From: Gammaproteobacteria bacterium
Lineage (GTDB): Bacteria > Pseudomonadota > Gammaproteobacteria > Pseudomonadales > Azotimanducaceae
Assembly: GCA_003228415.1 (NCBI GenBank)
Contig: QIDL01000056.1
Location: forward strand, 1 to 14,782
Direction of reading: 5' to 3'
Length of the DNA stretch: 14,782 nucleotides
Numbering within the stretch: position 1 is the stretch's first letter; the number at the start of each line of letters is the position of its first letter. The notes under the pieces are model-generated. The model saw only the letters and a program-made list of their open reading frames with translations. It did not search any database and was not told the origin of the DNA. Of the stretch, positions 9,633-14,782 are shown one piece after another. The position numbers were made by a program, and so were the translations under genes.

Positions 9633-9688
9633 CTGCCCCCTCAAGCCTCCGATATAGGGCTTCGATCAGCCGAACGTGGCTGCTTCAG

Positions 9689-10399
9689 TCAAGCCACTTC
9701 AGGCGTGAATAGATATCCCGTACCGTGGATGGTTGCAATAATTTTTGCGTTGGCCGCCCGTTCGCCGAGTTTCTTCCGCAGCTGTCCGACCAGAACGTCT
9801 ATGTAGCGGTCGTCAGGGAACCATTCACGATTACGTATGCGATTCATGAGCTGGTCACGATTCATCACTTCACCGGCTTGCTCCATGAATGCCAGCAACA
9901 GCTGATATTCGCCCGCCGACAGCGTGGCCTGTTCGCCTTCCGGAGAGGTGAGCTCGCGCTTGTTCAGATCGAGCTGCCATCCCTCGAAAGCGCGGATGTG
10001 ATTCTTGCGTCGCTGTTTCTGCTGAATGTGGACGCGGCGAATCAGGTTGCGAGCCCGACTCAGCAGCTCACGAGGATCGAACGGTTTGGTAACATAGTCA
10101 TCCGCGCCGCTTTCCAGACCGAGAATCCGGTCGATCTGTTCCAGTTTGCTGGTCACCAGAATGATGCCCATATCTGACTGGGTTCGAATTTCCCGGGTCA
10201 GGGTCAGTCCATCTTTCCCTGGTAACTTGATATCCAGAAGTATGAGAATGACATCCGAATCCGTGACGAGCGGCAGCACTTCGTCCCCGGAGCCGGTTGA
10301 CGTCACGCGGAAGCCTTCGTCTTCGAAGTATGAAACGAGCTGGTCGCGGGTAATTGGTTCGTCTTCGACGACCAGAATGTGGTCCTGCTGTTCGGCCAT
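9689..10399 (-). CDS. OmpR-family response regulator, TorR/ArcA-like
   Basis: A 236-residue two-component regulator. The receiver (about 6-120) has the acidic pair E12/D13, phospho-acceptor D56 in LLDIKLPG, T83 in ILVTSK and K105 in DYVTKPF. The winged-helix DNA-binding domain (about 135-233) ends in the usual IHGTGYLF turn. Stretches such as VEDEPIT, SYFEDEGF, GIILVT, IDRI.GLE.GADDYVTKP and the spacing are closest to TorR, with ArcA next. The ATG start is supported by AGGGA about five bases upstream. The stop lies 83 bp before the giant kinase on the same strand, with no convincing terminator between, so the two are probably one transcription unit, regulator first. Being fed by an HPt domain is normal for TorR/ArcA-type regulators and fits the partner. 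I give no symbol because the sensor is unlike TorS and no torCAD genes are visible. Confidence 0.95.
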   Translation of the reverse strand: MAEQQDHILVVEDEPITRDQLVSYFEDEGFRVTSTGSGDEVLPLVTDSDVILILLDIKLPGKDGLTLTREIRTQSDMGIILVTSKLEQIDRILGLESGADDYVTKPFDPRELLSRARNLIRRVHIQQKQRRKNHIRAFEGWQLDLNKRELTSPEGEQATLSAGEYQLLLAFMEQAGEVMNRDQLMNRIRNREWFPDDRYIDVLVGQLRKKLGERAANAKIIATIHGTGYLFTPEVA

Positions 10400-10421
10400 T
10401 GTTCCCTGTCCTGTTGGAACA
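10400..10421 (-). promoter_or_regulatory. Inverted repeat covering the ribosome binding site of the response regulator
   Basis: TGTTCC and GGAACA form perfect 6-bp arms around a 10-base loop, and the second arm ends directly against the ATG at 10399. In the mRNA the arm overlaps the AGGGA ribosome binding site, so folding would hide it. This may be translational control or autoregulation; it may also be chance. Seen: the repeat. Inferred: the function. Confidence 0.4.
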
Positions 10422-10437
10422 TCAGTAAACTACTGAT
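10421..10437. promoter_or_regulatory. 17-bp palindrome, candidate operator
   Basis: ATCAGTA-AAC-TACTGAT is a perfect 7-bp inverted repeat with a 3-base centre. It lies in the divergent region between the response regulator (minus) and yheU (plus). It adjoins, sharing one base with, the hairpin over the regulator's ribosome binding site, and falls near the start point predicted from the weak minus-strand promoter. The symmetry suits a dimeric DNA-binding protein. OmpR-type regulators more often use direct repeats, so the binder need not be the neighbouring regulator. Confidence 0.42.
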
Positions 10438-10442
10438 TAAGA

Positions 10443-10471
10443 AAGATAAGTAACGCACCTTGGAGCCACAA
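10443..10471 (-). promoter_or_regulatory. Weak sigma70-like promoter for the regulator-kinase unit
   Basis: On the minus strand TTGTGG (10471-10466) and TATCTT (10448-10443) are separated by 17 bases, a plausible -35/-10 pair with three and four consensus matches. The start point would fall close to 10436, at the edge of the 17-bp palindrome. It is a weak match read by eye only. Confidence 0.28.
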
Positions 10472-10490
10472 ATTCAAGATAGAGAAGGCC

Positions 10491-10496
10491 AGGAAG
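10491..10496 (+). promoter_or_regulatory. Ribosome binding site that favours the long form of YheU
   Basis: AGGAAG lies seven bases before ATG 10504. The family-typical start, GTG 10561, has no purine-rich sequence in front of it. The site therefore supports a 19-residue N-terminal extension. Confidence 0.55.
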
Positions 10497-10503
10497 TTAC
10501 AGT

Positions 10504-10785
10504 ATGCGGGCTATGTCACGGTTCATATCGGCATATGGTCACTGCCGGCGCGCGCCTGGCGTGAAAATCCCGTTGAATTCTCTCTCCGAGGACGCGCTGA
10601 CCGGTATTGTCGAAGCCTTCGTATTGCGCGAAGGAACAGATTATGGCCCGGGTGAACACGATTTTGAGAACAAATGCGAGCAGGTGCGGGCGCAGTTGGC
10701 AACCGGTGAGGCGACCATCACCTTCGACCCGGCGACCGATACCATGGATATCCGCGCGGCGATCGAAAATAAACGAGACAAGTAA
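10504..10785 (+). CDS. yheU: YheU family protein (UPF0270)
   Basis: A small cytoplasmic protein of unknown biochemical role, 93 residues from ATG 10504. From residue 20 it follows E. coli YheU: VKIPLNSLSEDAL corresponds to MLIPWQDLSPETL, and the diagnostic block FVLREGTDYG is identical. Helical segments and a GEA-type turn follow. E. coli YheU has 72 residues and would match a start at GTG 10561, but the only good ribosome binding site (AGGAAG, 10491-10496) points to ATG 10504. The start is therefore open: either a 93-residue protein with a basic N-terminal extension or a 74-residue standard form. The gene diverges from the response regulator and leads, after 11 bases, into the DUF11 gene, probably as one operon. 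In E. coli yheU sits near prkB and yheT, which are not seen here. Confidence 0.9.
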   Translation: MRAMSRFISAYGHCRRAPGVKIPLNSLSEDALTGIVEAFVLREGTDYGPGEHDFENKCEQVRAQLATGEATITFDPATDTMDIRAAIENKRDK

Positions 10786-10815
10786 GATGACAACTGATGA
10801 CAACTGATGACAACG
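10786..10815 (+). repeat. 10-bp tandem repeat (x3) spanning a start codon
   Basis: GATGACAACT occurs three times in a row (the third copy ends in G instead of T), directly after the yheU stop. Each unit carries an ATG, and because 10 is not a multiple of three the ATGs lie in three different frames. The first (10787) stops at TGA 10805-10807, the second (10797) opens the DUF11 gene, and the third (10807) stops after six codons. Confidence 0.9.
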
Positions 10816-11312
10816 GCGCTGATGTGACCTCGATGTTCGCGCGGCTTTGGGCGGCTATCCTGCCTGTGGCGCTGTTGCTGTCCGCCCCCAGCGTCGCGGA
10901 AGTGATTCTGGAGAATGCTGTCGAAAAAGTAGAATCAACCGTCACGCCCTCCGGGATGGTCGAACAGCGGCTGATGGCGGTTGAAAGCGTTCAACCGGGC
11001 GACGAGCTGCGTTACACCATCACCTTCAGCAACCAGGGCACCCTGGCAGCGGAAGCAGGCAGCATCGTCATTACCAATCCTCTCCCCGAGGGCACACAAT
11101 ACATAGAAGGCAGCGCGGCCGGTACGGATGCGGTCATCGTTTTTTCGCTGGATGGCGAGAATTTTGCGCCGGTTGGTTCGCTGATGTTGGAGGCGGGGCA
11201 AACCAGTATCCCTGCCCCTGCCGCCGACTACCGAGCCATTCGCTGGACATTTGGCCCACAACTCGACGCCGGTGAGTCGGGTTCCGTATCGTTCGACATA
11301 CGAATGCAGTAA
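10797..11312 (+). CDS. Small secreted protein with one DUF11 domain
   Basis: 171 residues from ATG 10797, or 159 from ATG 10833. A hydrophobic signal sequence (FARLWAAILPVALLLSAPSVA in the long numbering starting near 14) ends at a likely SVA cleavage site before EVILE. The rest is a beta-rich DUF11-type domain: QPGDELRYTITFSNQG, followed by ITNPLPEGTQYI, is the characteristic core. Such domains are usually repeated in large surface proteins; here there is a single copy and no anchor, so a periplasmic or exported product is likely. No ribosome binding site singles out a start. ATG 10833 gives a cleaner signal peptide, because the twelve extra residues are acidic; 10797 is the outer limit and is kept here. 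The gene is probably co-transcribed with yheU. The function is unknown. Confidence 0.85.
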   Translation: MTTDDNGADVTSMFARLWAAILPVALLLSAPSVAEVILENAVEKVESTVTPSGMVEQRLMAVESVQPGDELRYTITFSNQGTLAAEAGSIVITNPLPEGTQYIEGSAAGTDAVIVFSLDGENFAPVGSLMLEAGQTSIPAPAADYRAIRWTFGPQLDAGESGSVSFDIRMQ

Positions 11313-11323
11313 TCGGGCTCAAC

Positions 11324-11350
11324 TTGCCTGGTATTCAGCGATTGTATAAT
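11324..11350 (+). promoter_or_regulatory. Sigma70-like promoter upstream of the TonB receptor
   Basis: TTGCCT (11324-11329) and a perfect TATAAT (11345-11350) are separated by 15 bases, shorter than the usual 17; shifting the -35 to AACTTG gives 18. It begins only 11 bases after the DUF11 stop and would give a leader of about 320 bases before the receptor. Confidence 0.42.
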
Positions 11351-11376
11351 GTGCCGGGCTTTCGAGCCGGGAGAGC

Positions 11377-11661
11377 GTGGTCAGGAAGGTCTATGTTCTT
11401 AAGCCTCGCAACGAGGCGCGATATGGCCGCTCGTGCTCTGAAAACCTTTCATTTGACACGGTCATGACCCACGGACACGACACCGTATTTGTTTCGCGAC
11501 AGCGCTTTTCTGCGGTTCAAAAAGCTGAGGGCTCCTTGGTCTGCGTCATTCTGATCAGTATCAGCCGTGGTGATGTATTGACTGGCAGTGATGTCGAATT
11601 CGCTCGCATGGTGAAGATGTTGGCGATTTCGGTATGCCTCAGGGCGGCAGAGAATGAGTAA
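11377..11661 (+). CDS. Doubtful short ORF, no recognised family
   Basis: A 94-codon frame begins at GTG, with GGGAG four bases in front and the TATAAT promoter-like sequence about 26 bases upstream. It ends at TAA 17 bases before the receptor ATG. The product has no domain, signal peptide or membrane span that I recognise. Its composition (scattered Cys, Arg and Ser) and codon use do not argue clearly for coding. It may be a real small gene, a leader peptide, or chance in an untranslated leader. The good placement of signals is the only reason to list it. Confidence 0.22.
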   Translation: MVRKVYVLKPRNEARYGRSCSENLSFDTVMTHGHDTVFVSRQRFSAVQKAEGSLVCVILISISRGDVLTGSDVEFARMVKMLAISVCLRAAENE

Positions 11662-11678
11662 GAATTTTGGGGGTAGAG

Positions 11679-13757
11679 ATGGGAGTTGTACGACGAGTCG
11701 CCTGGTTGGTTGTGGCAGGGGTTGGTTTCTGCCCTGGGGGTCTCCTCTTTGCACAGGAGGCACAGGAGGCACAGGAGGGCGCGGAAGGTGTGATCGAAGA
11801 GATCGTGGTCAGCGGTGATGCCCATCTTGCTGCCCGGCTTGGTGTGGTTGGCAGTTGGAGCGCCATCGACGCCGATGAACTCGAGTTGATCGGTGCCGTC
11901 CATCCCAGCGAAGCGTTACAGCGCGTGCCTGGTGTATGGATTTCCCGGGGCTCCGGTCAGGAGCACCTGACCGCGATCCGATCGGCCGTGCTGACCGGTG
12001 CGGGCGCCTGTGGTGAATTCCTGTTTCTGGAAAACGGTATTCCTATCCGACCGGCAGGTTTCTGTAACGTCAACAATCTGTTTGAGATGAACACGGAGCA
12101 GGCGGGCCGTATCGAAGTCTGGCGCGGACCCGCCAGTGCGGTGCTGGGGAGCAACGCGATGCATGGCGCCATCAACATTCTGACGGCGGTACCGGAGCGA
12201 AACCGTATCGGCGCCGAAGTCGGACCTTATGATACTTATCGCGTGACCGGGCAGTTCCACCAGGAGGCGGGTGGCCACGAGTTTGCGGCATCGGTATACG
12301 GTATTTCCAACAACGGCTATCGTGATGATACCGGTTATGGCCAGCAGAAGGTCTCGCTGCTTCATCGCACGACCGTGGCCGGCTTCGATGTGGAGAACAC
12401 GCTGAATTTCACCAATCTCAATCAGGAGACTGGCGCCTTCGTGCTGGGCTTTGAGGCCTACAAAGACGACGAGTTGCGCAAAACCAATCCTTCCCCTGAG
12501 GCTTATCGAGATGCCAGGTCTCTGCGCCTGGCCAGCCGCTGGAGCAAAGGTGCCTTTTATATCGTTCCTTACTTGCGCTACTCGCAGATGAATTTTCTCC
12601 AGCACTTTCTACCTGGCCAGCCTCGGGAGCGAAATGATCAGACCAGTGGCGGCGCGCTGGCCGGGTACGACCTGTTACAAGATGGTCCGATCACTATGAG
12701 CGTGGGAGCCCAACTGGAGTTCATGTCGGGCCACCTGGATCAGTGGCAGGCTGAAGAGCTGACCACGTCGAATAATTTCAACAACGCCGTTCGACCTCAA
12801 GGCTGGCACTACGACTACGATGTAGACAGCTTGCTGGCGGCGGGGTTTTACGACCTGAGCTGGGAGTTCGCGGAAGGTGCTCGTCTCGTTCATAGTCTGC
12901 GAGTGGAGTATCTCGGCTACGACTACAATAACAAGATCCTCGACGGAAACACTCGAGACGACGGAACTGTTTGCGGGTTCGGGGGTTGTCTCTACAATCG
13001 CCCCGCAGACCGAAAAGACGACTTCACGAATCTGGCTGGTCGCATAGGTGTAGAAAAAGACCTCGGGCAGGGGATTGGCTATGCCTCCTTCGGCAGTGGC
13101 TTCCGGCCGCCCCAGGCGACGGAACTTTATCGGTTGCAGAGATTTCAGAGCGTCGCGGATCTCAAGAGCGAAAATCTGATTTCACTGGAGATTGGCTATC
13201 GCGGCGATTTCTGGAACCTGGCAGGTTTTGTGGAAAGGAGCGACAATTTCATCTTCAGGGATTCGGCTGGATTCAACGCCAGCGATGGCAAGACCAAAGC
13301 CTGGGGGATCGAGTTCGAAGCCTTCCGGACGTTTGGAATGCATACTTTCGCGGTTGCCGGCACCTATGCCGAGCATCGTTACGATTTCGACCGTAATGTG
13401 AGCGGTGGTGAGGTGATAGAGAAGAATAATTTCATCGATACCGCTCCACGCTGGCTCGCCAACGGTCGCTGGACGATCCAGCCGACCGAACGCATAGATA
13501 CCGAGTTGGAAGTGAACTATCTCGGCGATCACTACATCAACGCGGCCAATACCGCGGAGTACGAGGGCCACGTTGTCTTCAATCTGCGTGGTCGCTTTCT
13601 CGTCAGCGAGGCGTTTACACTCACCGCCCGTGTGATGAACCTGCTCGACAAAAAGTACGCAGACCGAGCGGACTTCACAGTCTTCAATCCGCTGAACTAT
13701 CGATACTTCCCGGCGATGCCGCGGCAGTTCTACTTCGGTGCTACCTACAGCTTCTAG
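11679..13757 (+). CDS. TonB-dependent outer-membrane receptor, ligand unknown
   Basis: 692 residues from ATG 11679, which follows a G-rich GGGGGTAGAG ribosome binding site; TTG 11667 in the same frame is less likely. A signal peptide (RR then a hydrophobic core) ends at LLFA25. Then come an AQE tripeptide x3 (25-33), the TonB box IEEIVVSG (39-46), the plug (about 60-175, with HPSEALQRVPGV and RGPASAVLGSNAMHGAINI) and a beta-barrel with alternating aromatic strands, ending in FYFGATYSF with the terminal Phe used for outer-membrane assembly. Plug cysteines C111 and C129 could form a disulphide, and a further pair, C432 and C437 (CGFGGC), sits in a likely extracellular loop. Known members use TonB/ExbBD energy to import metal chelates, vitamins or oligosaccharides; nothing here identifies the substrate. 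ppnN starts one base after the stop, so the two are probably co-transcribed. Confidence 0.94.
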   Translation: MGVVRRVAWLVVAGVGFCPGGLLFAQEAQEAQEGAEGVIEEIVVSGDAHLAARLGVVGSWSAIDADELELIGAVHPSEALQRVPGVWISRGSGQEHLTAIRSAVLTGAGACGEFLFLENGIPIRPAGFCNVNNLFEMNTEQAGRIEVWRGPASAVLGSNAMHGAINILTAVPERNRIGAEVGPYDTYRVTGQFHQEAGGHEFAASVYGISNNGYRDDTGYGQQKVSLLHRTTVAGFDVENTLNFTNLNQETGAFVLGFEAYKDDELRKTNPSPEAYRDARSLRLASRWSKGAFYIVPYLRYSQMNFLQHFLPGQPRERNDQTSGGALAGYDLLQDGPITMSVGAQLEFMSGHLDQWQAEELTTSNNFNNAVRPQGWHYDYDVDSLLAAGFYDLSWEFAEGARLVHSLRVEYLGYDYNNKILDGNTRDDGTVCGFGGCLYNRPADRKDDFTNLAGRIGVEKDLGQGIGYASFGSGFRPPQATELYRLQRFQSVADLKSENLISLEIGYRGDFWNLAGFVERSDNFIFRDSAGFNASDGKTKAWGIEFEAFRTFGMHTFAVAGTYAEHRYDFDRNVSGGEVIEKNNFIDTAPRWLANGRWTIQPTERIDTELEVNYLGDHYINAANTAEYEGHVVFNLRGRFLVSEAFTLTARVMNLLDKKYADRADFTVFNPLNYRYFPAMPRQFYFGATYSF
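11751..11777 (+). repeat. 9-bp tandem repeat (x3) in the TonB receptor gene
   Basis: GCACAGGAG occurs three times without change and encodes Ala-Gln-Glu three times, at the predicted signal peptidase site and just before the TonB box. As the unit is a multiple of three, a gain or loss of copies would only change the length of the mature N-terminal tail. Confidence 0.92.
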
Positions 13758-13758
13758 A

Positions 13759-14782
13759 ATGATCAAAGACCCGGAAATCAGAAAAGTCGATATCACGGTC
13801 GGTCCGCGCGGCTCCATGGAGCTGCTTTCGCAGCGGGAGATCGACACGCTGACCGACTCAACGCAGCGTATTCGTCTGTTCGAATTATTCCGCCGCTGCG
13901 CGCTGGCGGTGCTGAATACCGGCAACGAATCGGATGACGCGACGGCGATTTTCGATGCCTACTCGGACTTTTCCATTGCCATCGGCAAGCGTACCCGGGG
14001 GCTCAAGCTCATCATCAGGAATGCGCCGGCCAGCGCCATGGTGGATGGGCGGATGATCGAGGGTGTTCGACAGCACCTGTTCTCCGTGCTTCGAGACATC
14101 GTTTTCATCGGCACCGACCTTTCGGACAGCACTCAGTTTGATCTGTCGAGCAGCAAAGGAATCACCGATGCGGTATTCCAGATCTTGAAGCACGCCCGGG
14201 TTCTCAATCCCGACCTGCCGCCGCGGACCATCGTCTGCTGGGGTGGACACTCCATTTCGAGGAGTGAATACGACTACACCAAAGAGGTGGGGTACCACCT
14301 GGGGCTCAGGGGTCTGGATATCTGCACCGGCTGTGGGCCGGGGGCGATGAAGGGACCGATGAAAGGCGCTGCGGTGGGCCATGCGAAACAACGCCTGCGG
14401 GAAGCCCGCTACCTGGGACTGAGCGAGCCGGGCATCATCGCCGCCGAGCCGCCAAATCCCATGGTGAGCAAACTGGTGGTGCTGCCGGACATTGAAAAAC
14501 GCCTGGAAGCTTTCGTACGGCTGGGTCACGGGATTCTGGTGTTCCCCGGTGGAGTCGGTACCGCCGAGGAAATTCTCTATCTCCTCGGCATTCTCCTGGA
14601 CCCGGGTAACGGTCACATAGCATTGCCTTTGGTTTTTACCGGACCGGTAGGGGCTAAGGACTACTTTCAAGAGTTGGATGGGTTTTTACGGCTCGCCTTC
14701 GGTGATGAGATTGCCAGCCGCTACCGCATCATCGTCGGTGACGCCGCCGAAGTTGGCCAGTTCTTCGGTCGGGCGGTCAGGG
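13759..14782 (+). CDS. ppnN: Pyrimidine/purine nucleotide 5'-monophosphate nucleosidase PpnN (3' truncated)
   Basis: The frame starts at ATG 13759 and runs off the right edge; 341 full codons are visible, against about 454 in E. coli PpnN (YgdH). PpnN cleaves nucleoside monophosphates to ribose 5-phosphate and free base, and in E. coli it is a (p)ppGpp-binding enzyme of the stringent response. The N-terminal block PRGSMELLSQREID matches E. coli PLGSMDMLSQLEVD. The LOG-fold core is intact: GGHSI 162-166, TGCGPGAM 190-197, MKGAAVGHA, AAEPPNP, DIEKRLEAFVR and the catalytic PGGVGTAEE 263-271. The start follows the receptor's TAG by one base and has no clear ribosome binding site of its own, which suggests translational coupling. 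The missing part is the C-terminal domain. Confidence 0.96.
   Translation, partial: MIKDPEIRKVDITVGPRGSMELLSQREIDTLTDSTQRIRLFELFRRCALAVLNTGNESDDATAIFDAYSDFSIAIGKRTRGLKLIIRNAPASAMVDGRMIEGVRQHLFSVLRDIVFIGTDLSDSTQFDLSSSKGITDAVFQILKHARVLNPDLPPRTIVCWGGHSISRSEYDYTKEVGYHLGLRGLDICTGCGPGAMKGPMKGAAVGHAKQRLREARYLGLSEPGIIAAEPPNPMVSKLVVLPDIEKRLEAFVRLGHGILVFPGGVGTAEEILYLLGILLDPGNGHIALPLVFTGPVGAKDYFQELDGFLRLAFGDEIASRYRIIVGDAAEVGQFFGRAVR

Larger units (their letters stand above)
11313..11678 (+). other. 366-bp intergenic leader before the TonB-dependent receptor
   Basis: No family-recognisable gene lies here. It holds a TATAAT promoter-like sequence (11324-11350), a short GGCT-TTCG-AGCC hairpin just after it, a perfect 6-bp stem GCCTCG-CAA-CGAGGC at 11403-11417, and a doubtful 94-codon ORF (11377-11661). 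I searched by eye for cobalamin and TPP riboswitch signatures, which are common upstream of TonB receptors, and saw neither. No T-run terminator follows the DUF11 gene. Confidence 0.6.

Noticed and set aside
9676..9697. GTGGCT-N10-AGCCAC hairpin overlapping the regulator stop as a terminator between regulator and kinase
   Set aside because: The stem is only six pairs and no T-run follows on the minus strand; readthrough into the kinase is expected.
10180..10195. T-arm-like GGGTTCGAATTTCCC suggesting a tRNA
   Set aside because: No acceptor or anticodon arms surround it, and it encodes part of the response regulator receiver domain. A similar GGTTCGAATT at 4821-4830 codes for the H-box of the histidine kinase.
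10549..10560. Lost ribosome binding site before GTG 10561 as proof of the short YheU form
   Set aside because: Only GC-rich sequence without a purine run is present, so it gives no support for that start.
11340..11678. Cobalamin or TPP riboswitch upstream of the TonB receptor
   Set aside because: The B12 box and the conserved TPP core segments are absent by eye.
11916..12605. 229-codon minus-strand frame
   Set aside because: Antisense to the plug and early barrel of the TonB receptor; no family features.
13885..14670. 261-codon open frame on the minus strand near the right edge
   Set aside because: It lies wholly antisense to ppnN, whose plus-strand frame matches E. coli PpnN throughout.

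Overview
The window reads as chromosomal DNA of a gammaproteobacterium. Its housekeeping genes (ttcA, a yheU/UPF0270 gene, ppnN/ygdH and a YbbP-type permease) are all closest in motif and length to gammaproteobacterial families. The TonB-dependent receptor confirms a Gram-negative outer membrane. GC content is moderately high by eye. The genus cannot be told from the sequence; an environmental or marine lineage is a guess. I see no rRNA, tRNA, insertion sequence, integrase, CRISPR array or phage gene.

Layout. (1) 1-2277, plus strand: the C-terminal bulk of a YbbP/FtsX-type ABC permease, cut by the left edge. (2) 2378-3211, plus: ttcA, the tRNA 2-thiocytidine synthetase. (3) 3246-9605, minus, convergent with ttcA: one 2119-residue protein joining a eukaryote-like Ser/Thr kinase, a STAND/AAA-like ATPase, a helical-repeat region, GAF, PAS, histidine kinase, receiver and HPt domains. 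(4) 9689-10399, minus: a TorR/ArcA-like response regulator directly upstream of the giant kinase and probably co-transcribed with it. (5) 10400-10503: a divergent intergenic region with a 17-bp palindrome and a hairpin that covers the regulator's ribosome binding site. (6) 10504-11312, plus: yheU and a small secreted DUF11 protein, with a 10-bp x3 tandem repeat at the junction. (7) 11313-11678: a long leader with a promoter-like sequence, a short doubtful ORF and small hairpins. (8) 11679-13757, plus: a TonB-dependent receptor. (9) 13759-14782, plus: ppnN, starting one base after the receptor's stop and cut by the right edge.

How the parts work together. The most interesting unit is the minus-strand pair at 3246-10399. 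The kinase carries every phosphorelay station in one chain (H1591, then D1889, then H2052), and its neighbour offers the natural final acceptor (D56). This makes a TorS/TorR- or ArcB/ArcA-style four-step relay. Its input is not a membrane sensor but a cytoplasmic Ser/Thr kinase, ATPase, GAF and PAS front end. The ATPase has lost key Walker A and Walker B residues, so it may act as a ligand-binding or scaffold module. The regulated genes are unknown; the divergent yheU-DUF11-receptor-ppnN side is the first place to look.
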